Source: JAAFHB01 sp942493325
Lineage (GTDB): Bacteria; Bacteroidota; Bacteroidia; Bacteroidales; Prolixibacteraceae
Reading direction: 5' to 3'
Assembly: GCA_942493325.1 (NCBI GenBank)
Contig: OW818689.1
Coordinates: 1,116,001 to 1,180,000 of the forward strand
Length of the DNA stretch: 64,000 nt
The stretch's first letter is position 1, and each line of letters starts with the position of its first letter. Position numbers and translations under genes: made by a program. The notes under the pieces are model-generated. The model searched no databases and was not told the DNA's origin. It saw only the letters and a program-made list of their open reading frames with translations. Below, piece by piece: positions 46,668-54,642 of this stretch.

Positions 46668-46692
46668 AATGAATACCCCCGAAAAAATCGCT
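46663..46692. repeat. Right terminal inverted repeat of the IS
   Basis: The reverse complement begins AGCGATTTT and ends TATTCATTTTAGT, as the left end. The transposase stop codon (46665-46667) lies within it. Confidence 0.9.
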
Positions 46693-46800
46693 GATAAAAT
46701 CGGGACTTTCGCTGCTCACAAGCACTGATGATACTTGAAGCATGAGTCCCCTTCAGAGGATTGGGGGTGAAAAATACGACAATAAAGAGTTTCCATTACT
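46693..46800. repeat. Right half of structured repeat copy C
   Basis: Starts with the duplicated target GATAAAATC, then continues GGGACTTTCGCT, ACAAGCACTGA, AGTCCCCTTC and GGGGGTGAAAAATACGAC, matching copy B closely. The second hairpin has one mismatch (CCCCT with AGAGG). Similarity continues to about 46800, close to the next gene. Confidence 0.88.
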
Positions 46801-46818
46801 TACATTTAAAAATTGTCA

Positions 46819-48171
46819 ATGAAATTTTCAACTTGCTCCTTCATAGCATTTTCTTTTCTGTTAAGCCTTATATCATGCGGATTGAACGGACAGTCCGATT
46901 ACAAAAAACAATGGCCCGGCTTTCGTGGCCCCGGTGCATGCGGATACAGTGAGGATGCAAAAACTGCCGTCACCTGGAGTGTTGATCCCTCAAAAAACAT
47001 CAAATGGAAAACATCTATACCGGGTCTGGGTCACTCCAGTCCAGTAATATGGGATAACTACCTGTTTGTAACAACGGCAGCCAGCACGCAAAAGGATGAA
47101 TCGCTCAAAGTGGGCCTCTATGGTGATATCGGTATGGCTGATGACAAGTCAGTTCATGAGTTTAAAGTATATTGTCTTGACAAGAATTCCGGCAGGATAC
47201 TTTGGGAAAGAGTGGCACACAAAGGTATTCCTAAATCGCAACGGCATACCAAGGCATCGCAGGCAAACTGTACACCTGCTACAGATGGAAAATTCCTGAT
47301 GGTAAACTTTGGTTCTGAAGGACTGTATTGTTATGATTTTAAGGGAAATATAGTCTGGAAAAAGGACCTCGGATTGTTGAATCCCGGGTACTACCTGGCT
47401 CCCGGAATCGAATGGGGATATTCAAGTTCTCCGGTTATTTATAAGAATAGAATAATTGTTCAGTGCGATATTCCCAAAACTCCTTTTATTACCTCCCTTG
47501 ATCTTGCAACGGGCAATGAAATATGGAAAACTTCGCGAGGCGACGAAGTCGAAACATTCGGGACCCCGGCTATCTGTTCTGTAAATGGTAAAACACAGGT
47601 GATCGTAAACGGGTATAAACATATGGGCGGATATGAGTTTGAAACCGGAAAAGAAATCTGGAAACTCAGTAATGGCGGTGATATTCCCACACCAACACCT
47701 GTAATCGCCAATGGCCTGATCTACCTGAACAGCGCTCATGGTAAATTTTCACCCATTTTTGCCATAAAACCGGATGCAAAAGGCGATATAACACTGGCTT
47801 CCGACAGTACTCAGAATAAATACATTGCGTGGAGTGTTAAACGCGGAGGCGCCTATATGCAAACCCCGCTTATTTATGAAAATTACCTGTATAACATGCA
47901 GACTAACGGACAACTTACCTGTTTCAATGCAAAAACCGGTAAAATTGCCTATAAACAGAGCCTCAATGATGCATTCTCTGCTTCAGGCATTGCAGCCGAT
48001 GGTAAGATTTATTTCTCTTCCGAAAATGGAACCATTTATGTAATCAAGGCAGGACCTGTGTATGAATTACTCGCAAAAAACGACATGAATGATGTGTGCA
48101 TGGCAACACCCGCCATTTCGGGCAATACGATAATATTCAGAACCCAACATTCTTTAATTGCTGTGGAGTAA
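46819..48171 (+). CDS. PQQ-type beta-propeller lipoprotein
   Basis: Extracytoplasmic beta-propeller protein, 450 residues. The ATG at 46819 is preferred over TTG two codons upstream. The signal peptide ends in the lipobox LISC. Blades contain the PQQ/pyrrolo-quinoline-like repeat motif W-x-G-x-R and A-x-D-x-x-T-G-x-x-x-W: KQWPGFRGPG, CLDKNSGRILWE, YDFKGNIVWK, LDLATGNEIWK, EFETGKEIWK and FNAKTGKIAY. No dehydrogenase active-site residues are evident, so it may be a scaffold or outer-membrane assembly factor (BamB-like) rather than an enzyme. It starts just after repeat copy C and converges on a second propeller gene. Confidence 0.85.
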   Translation: MKFSTCSFIAFSFLLSLISCGLNGQSDYKKQWPGFRGPGACGYSEDAKTAVTWSVDPSKNIKWKTSIPGLGHSSPVIWDNYLFVTTAASTQKDESLKVGLYGDIGMADDKSVHEFKVYCLDKNSGRILWERVAHKGIPKSQRHTKASQANCTPATDGKFLMVNFGSEGLYCYDFKGNIVWKKDLGLLNPGYYLAPGIEWGYSSSPVIYKNRIIVQCDIPKTPFITSLDLATGNEIWKTSRGDEVETFGTPAICSVNGKTQVIVNGYKHMGGYEFETGKEIWKLSNGGDIPTPTPVIANGLIYLNSAHGKFSPIFAIKPDAKGDITLASDSTQNKYIAWSVKRGGAYMQTPLIYENYLYNMQTNGQLTCFNAKTGKIAYKQSLNDAFSASGIAADGKIYFSSENGTIYVIKAGPVYELLAKNDMNDVCMATPAISGNTIIFRTQHSLIAVE

Positions 48172-48181
48172 AATGAAGTGA

Positions 48182-48250
48182 AGTGAAGGCCTGACTTGTT
48201 CATGACTGGACAAGTCAGGCCTTCACTAGAACAAGTCAGGCCTTCACTTT
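48182..48250. terminator. Bidirectional terminator with a duplicated right arm
   Basis: AGTGAAGGCCTGACTTGT (48182-48199) pairs perfectly over 18 bp with ACAAGTCAGGCCTTCACT (48210-48227) around a 10-base loop. A third arm, ACAAGTCAGGCCTTCACTTT, lies at 48231-48250. It is between the convergent propeller genes and suits both directions. Confidence 0.85.
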
Positions 48251-48308
48251 CACAAAATAATAAGTTCGGATCATGAACCAGTCACTCACTTAACGAATAC
48301 CAGTCGCT

Positions 48309-50039
48309 TCAGCCGCCTGCACGTAGCAACCGGAATGCTGCCATTTCCACACTGTTGCGAACTAACAGGACATCGCCAACCAACACAGGGTGGTTCCAGG
48401 TCTTGCCCTTAATTGCCGGGAAACGTGCCAGTTCTTTGAATTGTTCCGGGTTGGCCTTAACCAATGCCAGCTCGCCTTTTTCCGAAAGCACAAGTAGTAA
48501 ATCCTGATCGGCCAAAAGCAACAGTTCACCGGCATAACGTCCGCCTTTCCATTTGCGATTGCCATTCTCAATATCATTGCACGCAAGACTGGGTCCATCA
48601 AAACCGAAAACATAGCCTTTGTGAACGACAAAATCGTTAAAGTATGGCCTTATCATATTCGTTTTCCAGCGTTCTTCAATGGTCCATTCATCGGAGCTGT
48701 TTTTGACCACGATACGATACATCTCTTTTAAATCACCCGAACTGATCAGCATATCGGTATCAGAAATCCGGATTGGTTGAATAATTGGAGAACCGCCTGT
48801 CCACGGGAAATTCCAAAGTACCTTGCCATTAGTTGGTGAGTAGCTGGTAGCACCTGCCTTATTCATAAATAAAATCTGCCTAATGCCATTGATTGTCAGT
48901 AAATGCGGTGAACTGTAGCTTTCTCCACCATCGGGGCCGGACCAGCGTTGGTTGCCGGTAACAAGGTCATAAGCAAGAAGTTTGCCTGATATTGCAATGA
49001 AAACCAAGCTGTCAACCACCAAAGGAGAACTTGCATAACCCCAACCTGGTATCTTTACATCAGTATTTTGTGCTGCATTGCGCGACCACACCACACTGCC
49101 ATCGCGTTCATCAAGCACGTTCAGAATTCCTGTTGCACCCAATGTGTATACACGACCTTTATTGAGAGTTGGTGTTGAACGGGGACCAGCGCCTGCGTGT
49201 GCATCCCAGAAACGGGCTTTATCACTATGTTTCCAAACAGGCTCTCCCGTATTCAGGTTGTAGCAGGTAACCATTTCGAATTCACCGCGCTGCTCCTGTG
49301 TAAATAGTAAAGCCCCATGGACTGCAAACGACGAGCAACCAGGACCGACCGATCGGCGCCACATCTCAACCGGTGGTGATTTGGACCAGTCTGTCTGGAT
49401 TTTCACTCCCTGAATAATGCTGTTCCGGTTATGTCCCCGAAATCCCGGCCATTCAGCTTCGGTTTCCAATGCTTCCGCATTCAATGGCAGTGCTATTGTT
49501 TTATCGTCGGCTTTGGCCAGCAAGCGTTCCTCGGCTGTCTTCACCCACCGCCATGCAAAATCATGTTGAGCTTCGCCTGTCATGCCTTCGGTCCGGAGGA
49601 GCGCCCAGAATCCCGATGCGAGCAGGATAGTTGCGACCATTGTCGCGCGCCTAACTCTGTTCGAAAGATGACGGCTGGCAACCGCCCATATAACAAAGGC
49701 AAGGCTGAGGACGGGGATTGAATAGAAAATAAACATCATTCCCATCATTGCTGTTTCAATTGACTTATGAAGGATTTGCGATGTCGCGGCCAGTGCTGCA
49801 ATCATCAGGAGAATAGCAGCCCAGCGCTCGAACCGTGGCGCCCTGCTAAAGAATGCCCACCAGAGAATGATAAGTAATCCGCCAATGATCCCGCCAAACA
49901 CCCCGATAGCAATTGCATCAGGCGCAATAATAGGGATAACAAATCTGAGCAGCCACTGTACTATAACGATGACGACACCTGGCCATAACCGAAGCGGCTT
50001 CTGCAGAGCCGATCCAGTGGTGTTTTTGTTCACATTCAT
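48309..50039 (-). CDS. Membrane-anchored PQQ-type beta-propeller protein
   Basis: Integral membrane protein of 576 residues with about five N-terminal transmembrane helices (about residues 18-165: VVIVIVQWLLRFVIPII, GGIIGGLLIILWWAFF, WAAILLMIAALAATS) and a C-terminal beta-propeller. Propeller motifs include EWPGFRGHNR, YNLNTGEPVWK, LDERDGSVVWS, YDLVTGNQRWS and YSPTNGKVLWN. It shares the WPGFRG entry motif with the convergent gene 46819, so the two are distant paralogues. Quinoprotein dehydrogenases such as glucose dehydrogenase have a similar layout (five helices plus propeller), but active-site residues were not confirmed. It is a single gene. Confidence 0.85.
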   Translation of the reverse strand: MNVNKNTTGSALQKPLRLWPGVVIVIVQWLLRFVIPIIAPDAIAIGVFGGIIGGLLIILWWAFFSRAPRFERWAAILLMIAALAATSQILHKSIETAMMGMMFIFYSIPVLSLAFVIWAVASRHLSNRVRRATMVATILLASGFWALLRTEGMTGEAQHDFAWRWVKTAEERLLAKADDKTIALPLNAEALETEAEWPGFRGHNRNSIIQGVKIQTDWSKSPPVEMWRRSVGPGCSSFAVHGALLFTQEQRGEFEMVTCYNLNTGEPVWKHSDKARFWDAHAGAGPRSTPTLNKGRVYTLGATGILNVLDERDGSVVWSRNAAQNTDVKIPGWGYASSPLVVDSLVFIAISGKLLAYDLVTGNQRWSGPDGGESYSSPHLLTINGIRQILFMNKAGATSYSPTNGKVLWNFPWTGGSPIIQPIRISDTDMLISSGDLKEMYRIVVKNSSDEWTIEERWKTNMIRPYFNDFVVHKGYVFGFDGPSLACNDIENGNRKWKGGRYAGELLLLADQDLLLVLSEKGELALVKANPEQFKELARFPAIKGKTWNHPVLVGDVLLVRNSVEMAAFRLLRAGG

Positions 50040-50050
50040 CTTTATGGTTT

Positions 50051-50416
50051 TTAGTTTAGAAATTTTTTTGATATTTCAATTCTAACATATCTTTTCACGC
50101 TTTTTGCATATTGTCTGTATTCGTCTCCATATCGAGAGTTGAGAAATTGTTCTTCTCTGATCATTATAAAATGGTGGATAATCCATGCGCCAATGAATGC
50201 CAGGATATTTAAATAATGTGGATTAAAAAGACAGGACGAGAAAAGGATAAAGATAAATCCCAGGTAAAATGGACGCCGGCTGATCGAATAAATGCCCTTA
50301 GTCTGTAATTTGTGATTTTCAGACGAAGATAACCCAAAAACCAGATCATTCTTCAGTTTGAAAGCAGAAAGAAATAATACAACCTGATTTACCTGACCAT
50401 GGTAAATGTTTTCTAT
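50051..50416 (-). pseudogene. C-terminal remnant of an isoprenylcysteine/phospholipid methyltransferase-like protein
   Basis: Translation of the gap shows about 121 open codons with no usable start. The segment has family patterns: QTKGIYSISRRPFYLGF, FIGAWIIHHFIMIREEQFL and SRYGDEYRQYAKSVKRYV, ending at a TAA at 50051-50053. These match the C-terminal half of small membrane methyltransferases (ICMT/PEMT type). The N-terminal transmembrane part is missing. An in-frame stop lies just upstream at 50417-50419, inside the serine-hydrolase gene 50413, whose stop codon overlaps this remnant. Deletion of the 5' part is the likely cause. Confidence 0.8.
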
Positions 50417-52830
50417 TTAATCCGTATGGCCAGCGTTTCAATTCCGCTATTAATTAATACGATGGAATCAATATTGCCATCGGCATTTGCTTTAAAGGTT
50501 ATCCTTATATTTATTTCCCTGGCAAAGTATTCTGTTTCGGAAGCTGCTAAAAGCTGGTATTTAGGCAGGTTCGGCCCTTGAAACATTAGTTTATCACCAT
50601 CTTTCGAAACCTCGATAACAACGTTATTACCAGCGTCATATTTGCCAATATATTTATCGGATATGGCAGGATTCACAGCTACTGGTGTTTCATCTTTTAA
50701 CTTTTTAGCCTCAATTTTTCCTCCACCCTGATTATGGATCAGATGGGTCACAACACCCTTCTCATCTGTCACAAATTTCACCTTAGCTTCCACAACTTTC
50801 CAATTAAATTCATCCTTTGATGAAGGGAATATCGGAAATTTAGGTTGCCCAGTCATTTGGGCACTCAGTTGTTTGCCTTCGAGAGTTACGATAAGTACGG
50901 CGCCTTGCCCATAATCATAACGGCCAACATAGTTCTTTAAGATAGCTTCGTCGACTACAACATCGGAATCAATACTGGTTTGTTTAGCCATATCTCCCCA
51001 AAGCAGGTATTCGGCAATTGTGGAAGCGTTTGAACCTGGATTAATACCGTTGGGTGGTGGTGTGGAATTACAAAGTACCACAACTGTAACCTTGTGCTCA
51101 GGTTGGCGTTCCAGATAGGAAACAAACCCGTTTAAGCCGCCTCCATGAGAAATAAATTTAACCCCCCTGATATCCTGTAAAGCCCAGCCATAACCGTAAT
51201 CTGTTTTTTCTTTATTATTCAGAACAGTTGAAGTAAATGCTGCCTTCAGGCTTTCTTCTTTCAATACTTTTCCATTAAAAACTGCTTCGTTCCAGGTATA
51301 TAAATCTTTTACGGTGGAGTATATTGCTCCTGCCCCACCTGCCCACGACATATCCCAGTTTACAGCTTTTCCGATCGTATCATTTTGATACGAATATCCG
51401 TAAGCCTCATTATCCAATAATTCGGTTGCTTTGTATACGCCAGTATTGTTCATTCCCAAAGGTTTGAAGAAGGTATCTTTTAGATATTCTCCAAGGCTCT
51501 TTCCTGAAATCTTTTCGATGATGTATCCAAGAAGAAAAAAACCGGAATTGTTATACAAATACCTGTCACCAGGATTAAAATCGTAAGTCAGTGTCTTAAT
51601 GGTATCAACCAATGATTTGGAAGTAATTGGCATTGTAACATATTTCATAAAATTTGGCCGGTTGGTATAACTGTGTATACCTGACGTATGAGTCAGCAAA
51701 TGATGGATCGTAACTTCATCGCCACGCGGAAAGTCAGGTATAAATTTCGATAACTTGTCCTGGACACTTATTTTACCTTCTTCCTGGAGTTTGAGAATAC
51801 CGGATGCAATGAATTGCTTGGAAATGGAACCTATCCTGAACTTTGTATTGGAAGTCACTGGCACCTTGTTACCTACATCTGCGTAGCCAAAACTTCTTTC
51901 ATAAATAATTTCGCCATTTTTCGAAACAAGCACCGAAACTCCGGATGTAGTTCCCGTTTGTACACTCTTGAAAATATTACTGACCAGCTTATCAAACGAA
52001 GGCAGTGGAACATCCGTTTTAGCACCCTTTTCTTTTAAATAAGTTAAAACCTTATCCCTGCCTCTGACAGATGCATTTTGATAAGCAGTTAATCCCATAT
52101 CATTTTCGGCATTGATATCGGCACCATTTTCAGTTAATAATTTAACATTATCCATATTCCCCCGGCCTGCAGATTCTATAAATAAATTATTTAGCGATTC
52201 TTTTCCCAGCTTCCGGATGACAAATGACCATTCACCTTCAATGTTCTGAACCTTCACAAGCAGCTGGTTGGGTCCTTTCTTCAGATCGAGCAATACAATA
52301 TCGTCATCAGTTATAGTGGCTCGTGGTATCCAATTACTGTGAACCAAAACACCATTCAGGAATAGCTTTATACCATCATCACTTCCAACACCTACAAGGA
52401 CTTTTGCAGGTTCGTCCATCTTGATTTCAGCGAGCGCATAAGCCACCGAATAATTAAACTGTCCAATTAATTTTATAAAATCAACAATTTCACCTTCATT
52501 TTTAATTGGTTTCCAGTCATATTCAGTATGACCAATTTTTACTTTTGTGAGTGCTTTGTTTGGCTGAACAGCTACACTGGTTAATGAGTCCTTGTCAAAA
52601 AATGCTTTTTGACCGGTTTCATCCGGGGTTTTACCAGTTTCATCAATCTTAACCGGACCAAGAATAAACCAGTTTTTAAGGAAACTGTTGTCAGTAAGAC
52701 CGGTGTAGGAAGCATCGGCATAACCTAATGCAGGGTTTTTACTCTTTGCCTGACCCTGTGCGGAATCCTGGCTAAATTGAACAAATACGAAACAAAGAAC
52801 TGGAAAAATAAGAAGTCTGTGTGTTTTCAT
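50413..52830 (-). CDS. Serine hydrolase with PA14-like, ankyrin and beta-lactamase-like domains
   Basis: Exported class C beta-lactamase-family (serine hydrolase) protein, 805 residues. Order: signal peptide (about 1-26), PA14-like region at about 50-205 (VGVGSDDGIKLFLNGVL), ankyrin repeats at about 212-275 (NVKLLTENGADINAENDMG), beta-lactamase-like domain at about 280-600, and two C-terminal DUF3471-like repeats, each starting near LKNYVGRYDY or DKYIGKYDA. The catalytic pattern is SISK (Ser335, Lys338), then YNN near 425 and FISHGGG. The family includes peptidases and esterases rather than true antibiotic hydrolysis in most cases. The combination of domains is unusual. Confidence 0.88.
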   Translation of the reverse strand: MKTHRLLIFPVLCFVFVQFSQDSAQGQAKSKNPALGYADASYTGLTDNSFLKNWFILGPVKIDETGKTPDETGQKAFFDKDSLTSVAVQPNKALTKVKIGHTEYDWKPIKNEGEIVDFIKLIGQFNYSVAYALAEIKMDEPAKVLVGVGSDDGIKLFLNGVLVHSNWIPRATITDDDIVLLDLKKGPNQLLVKVQNIEGEWSFVIRKLGKESLNNLFIESAGRGNMDNVKLLTENGADINAENDMGLTAYQNASVRGRDKVLTYLKEKGAKTDVPLPSFDKLVSNIFKSVQTGTTSGVSVLVSKNGEIIYERSFGYADVGNKVPVTSNTKFRIGSISKQFIASGILKLQEEGKISVQDKLSKFIPDFPRGDEVTIHHLLTHTSGIHSYTNRPNFMKYVTMPITSKSLVDTIKTLTYDFNPGDRYLYNNSGFFLLGYIIEKISGKSLGEYLKDTFFKPLGMNNTGVYKATELLDNEAYGYSYQNDTIGKAVNWDMSWAGGAGAIYSTVKDLYTWNEAVFNGKVLKEESLKAAFTSTVLNNKEKTDYGYGWALQDIRGVKFISHGGGLNGFVSYLERQPEHKVTVVVLCNSTPPPNGINPGSNASTIAEYLLWGDMAKQTSIDSDVVVDEAILKNYVGRYDYGQGAVLIVTLEGKQLSAQMTGQPKFPIFPSSKDEFNWKVVEAKVKFVTDEKGVVTHLIHNQGGGKIEAKKLKDETPVAVNPAISDKYIGKYDAGNNVVIEVSKDGDKLMFQGPNLPKYQLLAASETEYFAREINIRITFKANADGNIDSIVLINSGIETLAIRIK

Positions 52831-53021
52831 AACGAATGATATTTAGGATTTGGACCAGAATCTATTTGAGAGAAAACGGTTAGGAATTTGTTCATTCCCA
52901 TATTCTTAAGCTAAGATAAACAATTTAAATGAATTATAAATGAATTCTAACCTGGACTTTTAACCGGGATGATGGGCCAGGTTAAAGTTCAATTTATTAT
53001 CTTATTGTCGCCGGTAATTTT

Positions 53022-53531
53022 CTATTTTTTGTTGAATAACTGTTCAGCAAGGCAGCCTAACTCTCTTTGTTTACAGAATTTACAAGCCAATTGTCCACGG
53101 ATAAATCCATTACCTGCTGTTGTTAAAATTATCAGCAATAATATAGCAATCAGTATTATAATGTCAAATTTCACAATCAACAAATAAATACCGGTAGCTA
53201 CTGGTATCAATGATACCAATAAGTCAGGAATCATATCTTTCCATGTAAATTCTTTTGCACAGAATTTTGATACATCACCTCTTTTGAAAAATATTGAGCT
53301 TAATCTTCCCTTTCCAAACCCACAGGTCTTACCCCAGTAATAACAATTAACACAATGATACCTTAGCAATCTAAATTCCAATATTGCAATATAAATCAGG
53401 TATAAAAATGAAGCGATCACTCCTAATTTTATCATAATTAGAAATCCAAGTCCATAAATAGATAATGAGACCAGGTTTGATAGCATCACTATCCAAACCG
53501 GAAAGTTTTCATAGCTTTTGTCTGTTTCCAT
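53022..53531 (-). CDS. Hypothetical Cys-containing integral membrane protein
   Basis: Unrecognised membrane protein, 169 residues. The start at 53531 has an AGGA ribosome site (AGGAAAAATG), so it is preferred over 53585. It has about three transmembrane segments and a loop with paired cysteines (YHCVNCYYWGKTCGFGKG, then DVSKFCAKEF) near residue 80, plus a C-terminal CKFCKQRELGC. The paired cysteines suggest metal binding or redox. It follows a U32 remnant and a membrane metallopeptidase on the same strand. No function is assigned. Confidence 0.75.
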   Translation of the reverse strand: METDKSYENFPVWIVMLSNLVSLSIYGLGFLIMIKLGVIASFLYLIYIAILEFRLLRYHCVNCYYWGKTCGFGKGRLSSIFFKRGDVSKFCAKEFTWKDMIPDLLVSLIPVATGIYLLIVKFDIIILIAILLLIILTTAGNGFIRGQLACKFCKQRELGCLAEQLFNKK

Positions 53532-53623
53532 TTTTCCTGAATTTATGTTATAAACGTTTAACTCAAAGCTATTAGAACTAATCATTTTAAGATTCAGGGG
53601 ATAATCTTTACCTGCAGCAGTGG

Positions 53624-53731
53624 TTACAGACCTGTATCTGCAAGATTGACTGCATCCGCCACTGCAAAGATAGCCGCTTTAATGGAATCAATATCACCGC
53701 CCGGCGCCAGAAATTCAATTTTTCTTTCCAT
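53624..53731 (-). pseudogene. N-terminal remnant of a U32-family peptidase
   Basis: A 35-codon frame beginning MERKIEFLAPGGDIDSIKAA and continuing IFAVADAV matches the N-terminus of U32 peptidases (usual pattern: IELLAPGGDIDSIKAAI, then GADAVY). After ADAV the match is lost, and a stop comes eight codons later. The full family has several hundred residues, so this is a short stump. A Cys-rich sequence is open in another frame (LCSGGCSQSC) over the same bases, but it has no start codon. Confidence 0.65.
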
Positions 53732-53763
53732 CATAAACTTTCAATTTAAAATCGATCATGCCT

Positions 53764-54621
53764 TCACCTCACAAAAAGATTCTTGATGAGATTCAGAACA
53801 AAAAGAATCGTGCTAAACAAAAAATTAGCCATCAGCGAGAGAATAAGCAGAAAATAAAAGCCTGAAATATTACCTATATTCCTTCCCAAAAATTCAACGG
53901 CGAAATTGCCTATCCACATTGTGAATAAATTAAACACCAGAAAAATAATAATTACCCATAAAAATCCTGACAGTGCACCATTCACATCAGATTTACTCAG
54001 CGTCATTGAACTGCCGATTGAATAAAGGATATAAATAAGCAAGGCTGACTTCCACCATACTGCAGCCGTTCCCACAAAAACAAGCGTATAAATGGTCGCC
54101 AAACTGCTCCAGATATTCCGTCCTATCTGCCTTAACACTATTGAATCTGTGAAAATCCGGGGAGATATCCTTATTGAAGATAGTTGGGTAATATCAAAAT
54201 TAAAAATAAAAAAAATACTCAAAAACAATATGATACCTCCAGACAGAAGAGGACTGATGCTAATAAAGAAATTCCCGATTTTCTGATAACTACTTTTCTT
54301 ATTATACGAATGGTTCACATGACCGAGCGATTCACCATCATTATTGGGTTTAAACAACTCAACATCATTTATTTTGTGACCAAAAATCAAGGCAAAAAAA
54401 GCATGGCTTAACTCATGCAAAGAACATCCAAGCCAGGCAAATCCGTATAAAAAAAGGTTCCTGCCCCAAAAACGGACACTCAGTCTGGCCGTTAAAATCG
54501 CAGAAAGATTCAACAGGACAAACAAAACCAGGAATGGTCCAAACAAGATAAATAATTGATTAAATGTCACTTGCAGAACATCAACCAGGTAGTTTAATAA
54601 TCGGGAGAAGTAGTTTTCCAT
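53764..54621 (-). CDS. Polytopic membrane metallopeptidase-like protein (HExxH, M50-like)
   Basis: Integral membrane protein of 285 residues with about six transmembrane helices. A zinc-binding motif HELSH (His69, Glu70, His73) lies in the second hydrophobic segment (LGCSLHELSHAFFALIFGH), as in site-2-type M50 proteases. The usual second motif (NPDG or LDG) is not apparent; SPLLSGG may be its remnant or counterpart. It lies between folC (21 bases) and the U32 remnant. The role could be membrane proteolysis, but catalytic competence is unconfirmed. Confidence 0.72.
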   Translation of the reverse strand: MENYFSRLLNYLVDVLQVTFNQLFILFGPFLVLFVLLNLSAILTARLSVRFWGRNLFLYGFAWLGCSLHELSHAFFALIFGHKINDVELFKPNNDGESLGHVNHSYNKKSSYQKIGNFFISISPLLSGGIILFLSIFFIFNFDITQLSSIRISPRIFTDSIVLRQIGRNIWSSLATIYTLVFVGTAAVWWKSALLIYILYSIGSSMTLSKSDVNGALSGFLWVIIIFLVFNLFTMWIGNFAVEFLGRNIGNISGFYFLLILSLMANFLFSTILFVLNLIKNLFVR

Positions 54622-54642
54622 TAATTCTTTAATTCCTTTATT

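Larger units (their letters stand above)
44566..46692 (+). mobile_element. Complete IS4-superfamily insertion sequence (2127 bp)
   Basis: Full IS with one transposase gene. Terminal inverted repeats of 30 bases lie at 44566-44595 and 46663-46692. From the outside they match at the first 9 bases (AGCGATTTT) and the inner 13 bases (TATTCATTTTAGT), with 8 divergent bases between. It is flanked on both sides by the 9-bp direct repeat GATAAAATC (44557-44565 and 46693-46701). The transposase frame is intact and its stop lies in the right repeat. The long upstream stretch (44596-44885) is AT-rich with no other gene. Good ends and an exact duplication suggest a recent, possibly still mobile copy. Confidence 0.93.

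Noticed and set aside
53560..53690. A Cys-rich RiPP-like peptide (CSGGCSQSC)
   Set aside because: The frame has no start codon, begins after a stop, and runs straight into the next gene, so the U32 remnant is the better explanation.
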